DNA from: Plasmodium brasilianum
Taxonomy: Eukaryota > Apicomplexa > Aconoidasida > Haemosporida > Plasmodiidae
DNA: 64,000 bases
Direction: 5' to 3'
NCBI RefSeq assembly: GCF_023973825.1
Contig: NC_090127.1
Coordinates: 248,001 to 312,000 of the forward strand
The notes under the pieces: generated by a model
The model's input: only the letters and a program-made list of their open reading frames with translations
What the model was told of the DNA's origin: nothing
The model's database searches: none
Position numbers and translations under genes: made by a program
In this document: in pieces, positions 1-14,200 of the stretch
Layout of the letters: every line of letters starts with the position of its first letter
Numbering within the stretch: position 1 is the stretch's first letter

Positions 1-977
1 TTGAAAATTATTATATCAATAAACGAAACAAATTACTGAGGAAGAATTATTTATCATGACATACAATATCAATCTTAAAATGCATCTTATACTTTTTTAG
101 TGAACTCGATAACTCATTTTAAATTCAGAAAAGATTTAATAGTGAAAAAAAAAAAAAAAAAAAGTGCTATTAGAATTTTTTATTAAATATAAATGTGTGA
201 GTTTTTACTTCGTACTTTGGTTATTTTATTTGTACATGTATTTTAATTAATTATTATAATCTGAATATACATATATATAAATTTGTACATGTATATTTAT
301 TTAATTTATAAAAATTTACAATTCAATTAAGCATTTCCAAGTTTATTGCTATTTTTTTTTTTTTTTTTAACTCATATGGGTACTCCTAAGTTGCACATAA
401 ATATGTGTGCAAATAATTAAAATACCATTGTTCTTTTTTTAAAATAAGCATAACTTTACTTAAAAGTTGCCCCTATTTTTGTTTCCTCCATATATTTGAT
501 TTTAATAGTTACTATTTAAAGTTATTTTACTCACCAATTTTATTACATGTAGCTAATATGCTTATTTTATAAGATTATTAAAATGCATTTTTTTATGCTA
601 AAATATATTAAATTATAAACCTTTTACAATACAAACATTTTAACTATTTTTATAGCACTTCTTTTTTATCATGTTGGCTCATATCGTACGCCCATAATAC
701 CTTTTTTTTTTTTTTTTTTTTTTTTTTTCTATTTATTTCTAAGCATAACTACCCGTTAGTACTTATCGCACATTCTAATTTAAGAATATATTTCTTTTTC
801 TTTTTATCGTCTAGGTGTTTTAGTATTATTTGTCTGCGTTTATTTTTATTAATATTTGAATGTTTTCTTTCAATTAGTAATTTAATGGAAATATTTGGAA
901 AAAATTATCAATTCTTTCTTTTAAATTTTGCTATTTCAGTTTTTAATGAATTTATATAAACTTATTATTTTTGAAAA
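1..977. other. Left-edge intergenic/upstream region
   Basis: No supportable gene. The stretch is AT-rich with long T runs (about 351-369 and 702-728) and an A run near 145-163. It lies directly upstream of the first exon at 978 and probably holds that gene's promoter and 5' leader. An in-frame TGA at 972-974 stops the first coding frame from extending further left. Confidence 0.6.
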
Positions 978-1899
978 ATGATTACTGATTCTGAAGCTCC
1001 AAGTAAATGGCCCCTTTATAAAAAGTTTTATATAAGAAATTACCTGTGTTATATTAAATATATATATATATATATATATGAGTACATATTCATACAAATA
1101 TGACATAAATTTTTTTCTATTTTTTAAGCTTACAATTTTAACAGTGATGATGAAGCACCATGTGAATATTTGAATGACTGTTATGCAATAAGTGAAGACA
1201 CATTTTCCTTTAAAATTATCAAGCAATTGGGAGAGGTAAATATTTTAATGTACCATATATTTTGGTATTAATCCACTTTGGGGCTATTTATTTGTTTTCC
1301 TTTTTTTCTTCCGTTATAATACTTTTTATTATGCTATCATTTTTTTTTTTTTTTTTAAGAATTACTATAGTCCAGGAAATGGGAATAAAGTAAAAAGTAA
1401 AAAAAATAAGTGAAAAAGTGAAATTTCTTAGCACACTTCTATAACAGAAAAAATAAAATAATATCAAAACATTATTATTATACAAAGAGTACATACGTTT
1501 TCCTTCCGTTCTTTAAAGTAATATATTATGAGTTAGGTCATGAGGACAAAATTACAACTGCTCAAGTATACTTAGGGAAAAATGGTTATGCAATTTTATG
1601 CCCCCTTTGATTTCTGAGCAGAGTTTTTTTCTTTTAATTTTTATTATTAACATTCCTATTCCTTTGTTTTATTATGCTTTCTTATTTTGTAATAAAATTT
1701 ATGAATATTTTGCATCTCATATATTTCCAACACAGGCATATAACTATATGTATGTATATATATATATATGTGCTTTTTGCAGATAAATTACCTTACATAT
1801 GCGAAATTGCGGCAAAATGTATGAAACCAAAGGAGGTCTGCATTATACAGGCTCCGAAATCCTTCAAAAGTAATGTATTGAACGCAGACATATATATAC

Positions 1900-1936
<37 letters not shown>

Positions 1937-4660
1937 AAAGTATGAAGTTTATGCCTGTATGCGCACTTTTACAAGATGTCTTTTTCCCAATTTCTCCGAA
2001 TTACAGAGATTTTTAAAAATTCCGAAAAAAAGAGCAAATACGATAAAAAGGATAACTTTAGAGTTGCCTTTAAAAAAGCCCTTAGATTTAAACAAAAATG
2101 TGTTGATCAATATTCAAGCTTTCATACAGTTAGGCAATTTAAAAAGATTAAGTTAAATTCTATCGATATAGAATTGTTACTAAAAAGGAAAAAACAAAAA
2201 AAAGAAGCAAATACAGAAAATGATCAAATTAGAAAAGAAACTGCAACAAATGACAAAATAGAAACCATTCCTGGAATGCTTCCAAAAAAGAATGATGAAA
2301 AATGTAAAGAAAAAATGCAGCTGGAAGAGATGCATGAAAAAAGCGAATTCTTGACACTAGATGACATAAATGATGTAAGATATAAATTTTTAAAAGAAGA
2401 ACATCTATGTACATTTATTGTTTATTTAAAAGAATTTCGAAGAGTTGATGCTTTAAATGATGATAAAACGATAATAAAAGAAGTTATCAAAGAAGGAAAA
2501 GGAATTATTACGCCAAAAAAAAATGATTACATTGATTTTTTTATAGAAGAGGGAAAAAAAAGAGAGTACATTCACACAGTTTTTGATGTAAATAATTTAA
2601 AATATAGAGGACTATTTAAAATTTTGCAGAGCATGAAAAAGAAAGAAATGTCTAAGGTTATTCTCAAAGGTTTAGAATGTTTTCATATATATTATACAGT
2701 GGAAGATACAAGTAAAAATTATGTAGGAAATATAGGAGAGAACGGTTCAGATACCCCCCAGCAAAATAAAAGGAACCCAATACATTTCTCAAATGTTAAT
2801 AATAACAATAGTAATAATAATAAGAAGAACACATGCGACAATAATAGCAATACTAGTAGAAATAATTGTAATGATTATAATGGCGAGGTACACGAAACAA
2901 TAGTAAGCGGAATAAATGGAAGGGGAAATCTTGAAATAACGAAAAGGAATGACACATTTGAAAAGGTAAATAATACGTATAATACTATTCGTGGTGACTT
3001 AACTAATCAGAGGAAAGAAATGTTAATAGAAGTAGTTGACTTTAAGAAATCTAAAACGATTAATGTCACATCAATTATCAGCATGAACCATATAGAAAAG
3101 ATGCTATTTTATGTGTATGAACATGATAAAAAAAAAAATTTTAATAATAAACCTATTATTGATTCCGAGTGTGAATTGATAATTTATACGAGTATAAGGA
3201 AAGATATGGACAAAAAAAAAAATAAAAAAGTTTATTTGCCATTTCATTTTTGTGATAATAATGAAAACATTAAAAAAAGCAATGCGTATTTTCTTTTTTC
3301 ATATGGATCTTGTTTTACAACACCCTTTTGGTTTTACGAATGTTTCAAGGGGTTAAAAGAAGGAGATGAAATAATTATTCCCTTAACAAAAAATAAAAAT
3401 ATTTTTTCAGAAAACCAGTTTATCTATCATTTACTATATGAAGACATTGAACATAATAATATAAACGATAATTCATCAAATAATCCAGAATTCAATCAAC
3501 TGAATATAGGTTCCCCATGTATTAACGAAAAAAAACAAATAGACAATTCTCAAAATAATGAATGTAAAATTAAAGATCCTAAGGACAACAAAAATGATTT
3601 AGATGAAGGCAACAAGATAATAATCGATCAGCATTCTGCAATGAAAAGTAAACGATTAAACGATCAAAAAAATTTTGTTCAATTTTTAATTTACAGTAGA
3701 AATAGAGGGAAAGGCTGTTTTATGATAAATGGTTTAAAGAAACGACATGTTAATCGTTTTTGTGAAGATTTTTTCTCATTACAAAAGCTTTTTATCGATA
3801 GAGTTAATTACAAAAATGAAATAGTAAATATGTCCGTTTGTTGCAGATCTTTTGAAAAAATTAAAAGAAAAAAATTTTACAAAAGAATTACAAATATTCA
3901 TAAAAAAAAAAGGCAATTATTAACGAAAACAATTAGGCATAAAAGTAAGAATTTCAATGAAAGTACTTCAAATGACAAATATGCAATAGAAAAAATGAGG
4001 AAAAGAAGGAAAAAGACAAATCACATTTCTTACTTTAAACGAGCATTAAAAAATGTATACTTCGATAAATCATTTTACGAAAAAGATGCTATTTTAAAAA
4101 TAAAGATTGTAAAAATTATTTGTAAAAAAAAAGATCCATGGAATATGAACGTATCAGAACAAATTGAAAATTTAAATAATTATAATGAAATGGGGAATAC
4201 TTTTATCAAAAAAAAATTATACTACGCTGCTTCACTTCAATACAAGAAAGGTTATGATATCTTCCGTTTTTCTGAAATATATAATTTAATTTTTGAAGAA
4301 AAGAAATTAAAATTTTCAGATCTTCAAAAAGAGGACAACGTAAAAGAACTTGTACAATATATGGAAAAAATATTAACTAACTTATCAATTTGTTTTTATA
4401 AATTGAGTAACTACAATGAATGCGTTAAATATGCAGAAAAGGCAGCTATAATAAATCCACAAAATGTAAAATCCATATATTGGAAACATATGGCTTATTT
4501 ACAACAAAATAAATATGCACAAGTAATACAGAACTTAAATAATTCTTTTTGCTTAAACAATTCAATATTATTAAAACTATATAATAATGCTAGGATAATA
4601 AAAAAGAAACATGATGACAATTTTAATTCACTCTTTTATGCTATGTATGATCAAAAATGA
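978..4660 (+). CDS. FKBP-like/TPR immunophilin-type protein, six exons
   Basis: Exons: 978-1002, 1129-1235, 1360-1396, 1519-1584, 1783-1869, 2007-4660. All introns are GT-AG, phases match, and the total is 991 residues. The short 5' exons rebuild an FKBP-like module (residues about 30-108) with the family rhythm KIIKQLGE, then GNGNKVKIIYYELG, then LPYICEIAAKCMKPKE. A second module (about 262-341) has IIKEVIKEGKG...P..ND and ILQSMKKKEMSKVIL. A third, weaker one spans about 445-565. The C-terminus (about 830-975) is TPR-like and helical (YNEMGNTFIKKKLYYAASLQYKKG, CVKYAEKAAIINP), as in FKBP51/52 and AIP co-chaperones that bind Hsp90 tails. The catalytic-pocket FDSS and the active-site Trp and Tyr of true FKBPs are not visible, so isomerase activity is doubtful. 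Asn-rich inserts separate the modules. This is not the shorter one-domain FKBP35 type. The family call is by eye. Confidence 0.78.
1055..1080. repeat. TA dinucleotide microsatellite in intron 1
   Basis: A short (TA)n run lies inside the first intron of the FKBP-like gene. A similar run sits at about 1903-1935 in intron 5. Such runs are common in Plasmodium introns and carry no coding signal. Confidence 0.8.
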
Positions 4661-5239
4661 ATATTATTACATTGTTGAAGTCAGAATTATTTGTTTTTAC
4701 CCGTTTGAAAAATTCTGTACTGCATTAAATTCGCTAAATTGGTTTGTATATTTCCGTCATTGCCATTTCCCATGGAAATATGTATACACATGTCCAAATT
4801 TATAAATATATGTTTGTACTTTTTTTTTATTAACATAACACCAAAAATAAATGTGTTTATCACTCCTTTTTACAATTCCGCTGAATTGGAATTTTTTGTT
4901 CTGGATTAAATTTGTTTAAAATTTTATCATTTAACAATGGGTGTTGGCCAACCAAAAAGTTGAATCTTTGTGCATATATATGTATAAATTGATAAAAAAG
5001 CATATATAAGTGTGTACAGCTAAATTATTCGAGTAAATACTTATATATATATATATACAGGAAAAAAAAAAAAAAAAAAAAAGAGCTCCTTTTTTGCAAT
5101 ACAAAATGAAAAAAAAATGTTCCATTTAGAATTATTCATAAAAAAGTCTCATTTTACTATCCTCGTAATAATGGAGTATACAACAAAAAAAATATATATT
5201 TAATTAAGATATAAAGGTGAATGTGAACAAACTTCCAAT
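4661..5239. other. Convergent intergenic region (two 3' ends)
   Basis: This separates the 3' end of the FKBP-like gene (+) from the 3' end of the TRRAP-like gene (-). It contains T- and A-rich tracts, a TA run near 5044-5058 and an A run near 5062-5082. No gene is seen. Confidence 0.6.
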
Positions 5240-8200
5240 TTAAAACCACGGAAACCACGTTCCTTTCATATTTTTTAAGTATTTTTTATTCATAGATATT
5301 TCCATTAAATCTATTACAGAATTGTTTACATGCTGAATGTATTTTTTTTCTGTTATTTTGTGATTCATATTTTGCTGAATGCTTTCAATGACAACATCAT
5401 TATCTTCGTAACATTTCCCTGTAGTATTTTCAGCATCCCTATTTCCCATTTGGCAGTTTTCTGTAAAGGTCTCTTCATTGCTCGTATGTTCAACATCATT
5501 TAATTTATTATTCTTAATATTTTTGCTACTAATATGTTCTAACTTTTTTTGTTCTAACATGCGTTCTACATGCTTTAGTTCTTCATTGTTTTGTTTTTTC
5601 TCTGCAGTTTTATTTGTTCTAACTTTTCTTTTCTGCTTACTATTATGATAAGAGTTATTCTTTGCATTTGATTCGTTATTTGTTTCCTTATCTGCGACAA
5701 GTGCATGACTTTGTGATTTTTTATTCGTTTGTCTATTTTCAATATTTGGAATATTGTTACCCACTTCAACTGTGTTTTTGTTATTATCTATTTTATCTTT
5801 TAAGACAGTACTTTTTATATTTTGAGTGACTTCACTATTATTGTCACACGCTTCCTTCAATAATTTGGGTTGTAATTCTTTTTTTTTCCTACTCCTTTTT
5901 TGATTCGTTTTTTTCACATTTTTCACATTTGTATCTTCCTTAATACTTAAATCTTCAGAATTATTATCCGATGATATTTCTGAAAATGATATATCTTGTA
6001 AATCTGAACAGTATTCATATACATTTATATCTGTCTCCTTTTTACTATCTCCGGTTTTTAATACTGATGTGCTTTTTCTACTCTCCAATCTGTTTTTATA
6101 TAGAAATAGAATTCGATAACATATGCTACTTACATACTCTTCAGCATTCTTTAAAATTTTTCTTTTTTCTAAATCTCCTATATAAAATGAATTTATGTAT
6201 GCGTTCAATTTCTCTTCATGTTTTTTGGTTGATCTTTTTTGCAAAATCTTTCGACTCTCCTTATAAATATGTATCGAAAGGAAATCATCCAAAATAGTTA
6301 GATTTAAAAAGTTTTTTATATAACTACTATTTTTCTTTAAAGCCATAACTGCTGCATAAAAATTAGAAGGGAAAGAACCTCTTAACCCTTCGAAACCTAT
6401 AAACTCTTGAATATTTCTTGTTAGTCTAAATGGGATTTTTCTGTACACTCCTTTTGCGATTGCTAAATCCATATATAAAGGTTTTCCTTCAAAATACGTA
6501 GTTCTACCTGAACGCTTCGACAAAAGTATTTTATCTAAAGATATATGTAACCTAAAGAATATATAATTTAACATACACAATAGTGAATAACTCCTAACAA
6601 ATTGATTATTCAAGATATAATAACTTTCCAAGTTATTCTGAATAGAATAAAAGTAACTTCTCATTATATTCCTGGGTACCATTTTACAAATATCTCTAAA
6701 ATGTTTTTTTAAGCTTTTCCTTTCACATTCCTTAAAGACCTCAGAAAACCACTCATTTTTACTTAAAAAGTATATTAATTCTTCATAAGATAATGAACCA
6801 TAATTCATATAACGTATGTCTCGTAAGATTTCTCCATTTTCATATGTGTTACAGACACTAGAATTACTCGCATTTATTATTTTTTCGCTACCTTTGCAAG
6901 TTTTTTCCTCCATTGTATCAATTTTTGATGTTATTCCCCTCTTACATCTATTGGTTTCATCATTATTAATAGTCTTCAGTTGTACTAGACCCTTTTTTTC
7001 ATTTTTCCTCCTAGGTGAGTTGTTCTTCGTCTTAATTTGCTCGTTATTTTGCTCCTTATTTTGCTCGCTGTTTTTAACATTTTCAACCTTTACACATTTA
7101 TCAATTTTTTCCCTTTCTTCTTCAAGTAAGGATACAATTTTATTTATCAAAAACGTGCGAATTGTATTTTTGATGAGATTTCTGTGATTCATTAATATAT
7201 TATCCATGGAATATTTTTCTTTTTTGACGACCAGTGCATAATCATTATAAAGTTCCTTCAGCGTAATATCTTCAGTAGATTCATCCATTAATCTAAAAGA
7301 AGGATGTAACGGAGTATTTATGTTTATTTTAAGTGATAAACCTCTCTTTCTTGTGTGTGCAAACTTAAACATTATATTATTTAACAAAATTTGAAATAAC
7401 ATAAATTTATGTTCTGATTTGTAACGAATAAATTTGCATGGTTGTATTGTGTAATAATAAATATTTCCATCACTTGTTAATAAACTAATTTTATTCAAAA
7501 AGTAATTGTTTCGAACAGTAGAAAGAATGGACGAGTTTAATTTGATAATATTCGTAGGAACAAATAGGTTTAAATTACAGTGATAATTTAAGAATTCTCC
7601 TATATATTTCAATCTTTGTCCAGGTAGTTCAACTTTTACAGGTAAAGTTGAAAACATATCATATAAGGAATATGAGAAATCCTCTAAATGTTGATTTTCT
7701 TTTAATGAATAAATAATTATAAAAAGCATATCCTTCCATTTCTTGACAAAATTTGTGAAAATACCTAATGAAAAGAAACTACCTTTATACTGATTCTCAT
7801 TTATTTTAACATTCTTTAAATTATCCATATCTGTTTTTTCTTTCCTTCTCTGACCTTCAAATAATTTCGATTTTACTCCCTTATCTTTTTTTGTATTTAT
7901 AATCTTTTCAATACGCGCGTTTTTTTTTAAATATTTCAGATCCTTTTTAAATTCTCTCCAAAATATATTCATTCTTTTAATCACCGTAGTATACTTTCTA
8001 CTAGTTATATAATTTTTTTTTATTTTTTCCTTATATCGCTTATACATAATATGTTTTTCTGTGAATTTTTGAATAATTTTAGATACATGTATTTGAGAAT
8101 ATGAAAATTCCATACACTGATTAAATAAATTATTTACAAAATGAAAGGTTTCCTCATGCGCCTGAAATCTGGTGTAATTCAAAATTTCGTTGCATATATG

Positions 8201-11200
8201 ATCCAACGATAAAAAAATATCCGAGTGCTTGCACTTATATATATTCAATAATTGATCAAAGCCGTCTTTGAATAAATGAGAATATGTGTATTCATTTGTA
8301 CTACGTGTAGCAGCAGTATTAATCGTGCTAATATTCGCGACATCATTCGAAACAGAGTTTGCACTAGTGTTCATACATATTACATCAGTTAGTTCTGTAT
8401 TATTTACACCCATTTGGGTTTTCCTATTAGTACTATTTGCACCAAAATCTACCATATTCATTTTCTGCATCATAATTTGTCCATTATTCCTTATACTAAT
8501 TGCACTATCTCCATTATTGCTACTGACACAATTTGTGCAAGTTCCTCTGTTATTATTTTCAGTAGGTACATTGAATATGCCCATATTTTTATGATTCGTT
8601 ATATTGCACGTTTTCATATTCTGAACATTGCATACCTTATCCTCTTCTGTGTTAATATATAACATTTGAGTGGCACTGCTCTTAACATTTTCAATGGAAT
8701 CATTTTGATATTTGTGAGAACTCCTTTTTTCTTTCTCATTTGACAGTTTAATATTAGGAATTTCGAATTTATTCTTTTCACAATTTTTCTTATTTGTATT
8801 TTTCAAAATATTATAACTATTTCTAATTAACAATGAATTACTTTTTATTCCTATTTTTTTGTTAATTTCATTCAAATAATATAATTTGTCCTTTCTATCT
8901 ATATGAAGAGTTCTGAAGTCATAAAATATATCCTGTGGAAATTTACGCATTAAAACATAAAAAATTTTATGAAAATATAAATAATTTTCCCCTTTCACAT
9001 TTACATTGTTCATTAAGAAAGGTAGATAGAATAACCAGATATTTGGGGATATGTTATCGCTGTATTTATTGAACGTCTGAATTATCGAATTGTCGTTCTT
9101 ATTATAATTTAACATATAAAATACGTTACTTAAGTAGTAGAATGCTTTATGTATATTCAAACTTGAGTAAATTAGATAAGAAATTAATGAACTTAAAAAA
9201 AATGTTGTATTTTTGTTCTCCTTAAAAGTTTTATTACAGTAATCTGCCCACACAATCCACGAATTATTCTTAAGTGGGTACATTTTTAATGATGTAAGGA
9301 AGCATTCTTCAATTAAATTTCTATCAAAAGTATAATATTTTTTTTTATCACATTTGCAAGTAAAATCGACATTATCTTTCGTTTGTTGTTTTTTTTTATT
9401 TCCTGTTTTAACTCTTTTTTTCTGTTTCTCTTTATTTTCTTCCTTTCCGTTGTTAGTTTCCTTCTGGCAAAACTGATTATTATCTAATATCACATTTTTG
9501 TTCTCATTCTCATCTACGTTTTCATTATTTAATTTTTGAAATTTCTTGTTTCTTCTCCTTCTTTTTACGTTTTTATTATTAGTCTGCTCTTCATTTTTTT
9601 CCATAAATGTGTTACTATTTATATGTTCCTCTTTCTCCCCCAATGGATTTTTATTGTGAACCCCCATCTTATTACTGGCATTGTTATTACTGTCGTCATT
9701 CTTATTAGCATTTTCGCTATTTTCATTATTATTACTATTACTATTACTATTACCATTATTTTTGCTCCTATCTACATTGGCATTGTTACATTCATCGATC
9801 TTCTTCATTTTGGAGCTATTTTCACCTTGAATAACATTCTTAATATTTATTATTTCATTTCCAACGTCTCCCCTCGTGCTACCCTTATTCACGTTCTTGC
9901 AACCCACACATTTTGATTTAGTACTTTTTTCAATAAAGTTATTTCTATACAAAAATAAAATAATCTTATTCATGTTACATAGAATTCTTCCTTTCATATA
10001 AAAAAACTCACTTCTAAACTTCTCATAATTAACAATTGGCAAGGAATCAAAATTAAAAGTGTTAATAAGATTTAATGAATTAATATAACATTTCAATTTC
10101 TTCACTACCCTAAGAAGAAAATTATTTTTTTCTAATTTTTTAAGGTTAATACATATGTTAAAATACTCATATTCCATATTTGTAATATACATAAAATTTT
10201 CCTCATGAAATATGTTTACTCTTCTTTCTTTTCTGTGATAGTTCTTTTTACTACACAAATCAGTTTCATCACACACTGTACTGTATTTTTCAAGCATATT
10301 ATATGGTATATTATAAGTGTTGCTACAGATGTTACTCTTAATTAATTTTTTTAAATTCATTTTTATTATTTCTATCTTATACATATAATTTCCTTTCGCA
10401 TCGGATGTATTATTATTATAATTTATAAAATTCTCATAAATTTTGTGAAAATAACTGTAGGACATAATATTCATTTTTCTCATATTTTTAATATGACATA
10501 ACGCGCGATAACTGTTTTTCTTTTTTGAATTTTCTACACTTCCATTATTACATACGGAAAGCAAACCACAGTTCTCCATAAATATTTTGCAAATTTTTAA
10601 AAAAAGAACTTTCCACAGATAATCATATTTCATATTGTTAATATCTTCATAAAAATAAATACTTTTGTCTTTATTGCAAATATTAAATAAGTTATGTAAT
10701 AGGTATATTAATTTTATTTCTTTTTCTTCTTTTTCTGTATTTTTTCTATTTATAGAATATTCTTTTATAATTTCTATACTTGTTCTTGCATGTTCAAATA
10801 ATTCTGCATGTGCACATAAAATACTCATGTTACTATTTTTATAAATTAATAATTGCCTAACTTTATTAAGTAATAAACTCATTCCATCATTTATGTTATC
10901 TTTAACTCTTTTTATATGTTTACTCTTCAAATCAAATTTTAATTTTCTCATTAGGAGTGTGTTACCCTGTTTATTCATGTTATATAAGACTTTATTTTCT
11001 TCTTTACATAACATATCTTTATGCCCAGAATTAATTTTCCACAATTCATTCTTCCCTGTATCTATTTCATCAATCCCATTATGTTCATTATAACATATAT
11101 TCTCAATAATTATGTCATTATTTTCTTTTAACTTATCAATTATTTTCTCTAAGTATAAATGCGCAATATTGTTCATGCAATCACTTCCACCACAACATAT

Positions 11201-14200
11201 ATTTTCCAGGGCGCTCAACTCATTTATGCAGGCTAAATAGTTATTGTTGGTACAAACATTCTTATTATTATGATTGATGCAAATCTCATTTTCATTCCCA
11301 TTATTTGGGAGATCCTTAACTTTATCACAGATCTCATCTTTCTTATCAACCATGTCATTTTCATTCTTGTTATTATCGTCATTGTTTTTAGTATCCACAC
11401 ACGTTTGTACTTTTAAACTGTTTTTATCACTCTTAAAGTAATCATCAATAGTTGTTTGAATTTTTCCGTTATCTCTTTTATTAGATGTTAAACTGTTTAA
11501 ACAATTTCTTCCACTCTTTCTGCTTTTCGCATTTACATTTCTTTTTTTCAAATTTCCTTTATCAACTTTTGCATTTTTTTCTTTCTCGACAATTTTCACA
11601 CAGGTATCATTTTCTCCGTTTATCGACTTACCTCCTACCTGTTCATCTACCAGTGGTATTTTTGTTGTTATATCCTTTTTTTCTTCACTACTACACTCTA
11701 TATTTATAACCTCCATTTTTTTATCTACTTGCATACATTTTAAATTATCATTTATTATACTATAAACCTTATCTAAATTTGTTATATAGTTACTTCTTAA
11801 CGATTCATAATTGCAATTCAAAAAAACAGTAGTTTTTTCCTTTTTTTTTTTCGAAATCGACATACCCCCACTCAAATCAATAGCTGTAGAGTTATAAATA
11901 TTTTTTCTTTCCTTTAAATCGGTTAATTTCATATAACTCTCAATAGATGTTACATTATTAAAATAATTCAAACTATCCATCCAATTTATTTTATTAATGT
12001 TTACTTCTTCTTTTGTTAAATGTAAATTTTCATAATTAATGAAATGTTTTAGATAAGAATATTCGTTTTTGTAATAAAGATTATAATGGTTAAAGAATAA
12101 AGTGTTTGATAATTCATTATTCCTTACATAGTATTTTCTTAAAGCGTACACATTATCATATTCGTTTAAAGAACTATTTATTTCTAATAAAAAATTGATG
12201 ATATGTTTACAAGTATTATAGTTTTTCTTCACCAGATATTCGTTATTTTCATCTATTGTACCTAACTGTTTCGTACTTATAGCCAACATATTCTCCTTCT
12301 TACTTTCACTTTGATCCTTCGTTTCACAAGGCTTCTTATTTCTATTCTGTTTCCTATTTTGAGTTTCCTGCCCATTTTCAACATCATACGCGTTTTGAAC
12401 TTCACTCCTGCTTTCAAACTTCCTTATTCTCCTCATATGGGAAAATAATAATATCTGCAACATGCACTTCGAAATTTCATATGTGCAAAAATTCTTCGCA
12501 CAATAAAAAATAATTTCCGTGGGGATATATAACATAAGGTTAATCTTAAATACACATGTCAGCGTGGTTTCTAATACGTTAATTTTATAGTCATTTGCAA
12601 ACACATTATTCTGGTATATTTTGTTATTATTCCAACACGTACTAAATTTAGAAATGGTTTCTCCTTCATTTCTTGAGTTACTAGCTTTATAATAGTTTGC
12701 GAACGATTCATAAATTCTAATGTAATTATAAAGAAACTGTACAATACAAAAATTCAAACGATTAATTTGTTGGTTACTTAAAATATTAAAAAGTTGAGGA
12801 AAAATTTCAATCCACATGTATCTACAATAATCCTTAAAAATACTCACTAAACTTAATATAGGTTTAAATAAATATTTGGCTTTAACGAACTTTTCTTTGC
12901 ATCTATTTATAAAAAGTTGTTGCTCTATGCAGTATTTTGTTAAATAATATTTCCAACTATTAAAATCATCATTATAGTTTTCTGTATTAATTTCAACATC
13001 CCTTTTTTCTGCTATATTATTTTTCTTAATTTTAGAATTGTTCTTCATGTTGTTCGTATTACTATCAAAACTTTGTGTTTTGAGAACATGTCTATTTCTT
13101 TTAGTTTCATTTTTTAAATTTTTTTCACTTTTTTCATTTTTCTTCTTACACAAAAATGGAACCAATCCTTGGGTTTGATTTTCTATACAAACATATGTAT
13201 CAACATTATGCTTAAAAAACGAAAATAAAATATGTAAAAAAAGGGATATAAAATACTTGTCAATAATGTATTTAAAATAATCATTCCTAAATAAGAAACA
13301 TATAGTTTCAAACAGGTCGTTGTATAAGAAATATTTCTGAAAAATTTGTATACATGCATGTTTAATTTTTGGAAAGAAAGAAAATGTCCCTCTTAGAATA
13401 TTTGGTAAAAGATAACTTAAGAACTTATTTTTCATGTCAATAAAATGAAACTTATCAACATACTTTTCCTTTTCCTTTTTAATAAAATGCAACAATATGT
13501 CATAATATTTTACGTAACAAAAATAGTCATCAGAATAGTCAAAAATAATTAATTTACTTATTATAGAAGCCTTCTCTTCAGAAGATAAATTTATACGTAA
13601 GTTCTCATTTTCATTATATATGATCTTTTTCAATTTTTTTCTCTTCCTCAATAAAAATATATCCTTACATAAAACTTCCTCAATAATACTTCTTTCATAT
13701 AAATTATCATAAAATTTTATTCTTTTGCAATATCTTTTTCTTATCCCTTTATTTGTATTTTTTTTACCATCTTCATTATTCATGAGTATTTTCCTTTTAT
13801 TATCTTTTTTACAACTAATAGGAACTGCATTTTCACAGCTATTCTTAAGTATAGCACAGTTTTCACTTACCCTTTTATGTAAATAATGTGTACATAAGTT
13901 ATTATTATTATTCTTTCTACTATTCTTTTTTTTATGAAGTACTTCTCTGTATAGCATACTTTTCCTTCTTTTTTCATATCTTACCCTATCCTTCGAAAAA
14001 TGATACCTATTTAAGATTTTATAATTATACATATAAATACGCAAGTTACAATTTTTTGTATGCATACTATTTATGTACTTTATGTAATGGCTAGCCTCAA
14101 ACATTTTCCTCGTTTTTCCGTTTAATTCATTTATTATTTTTTTCATTTCCATTCTTTTACTTAATCTATTCTCCTCATCTTCGTCAAAAGAAGAAGAACA

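Noticed and set aside
936..1494. Minus-strand ORFs of 96 and 68 codons
   Set aside because: They are antisense to exons and introns of the FKBP-like gene and are low complexity.
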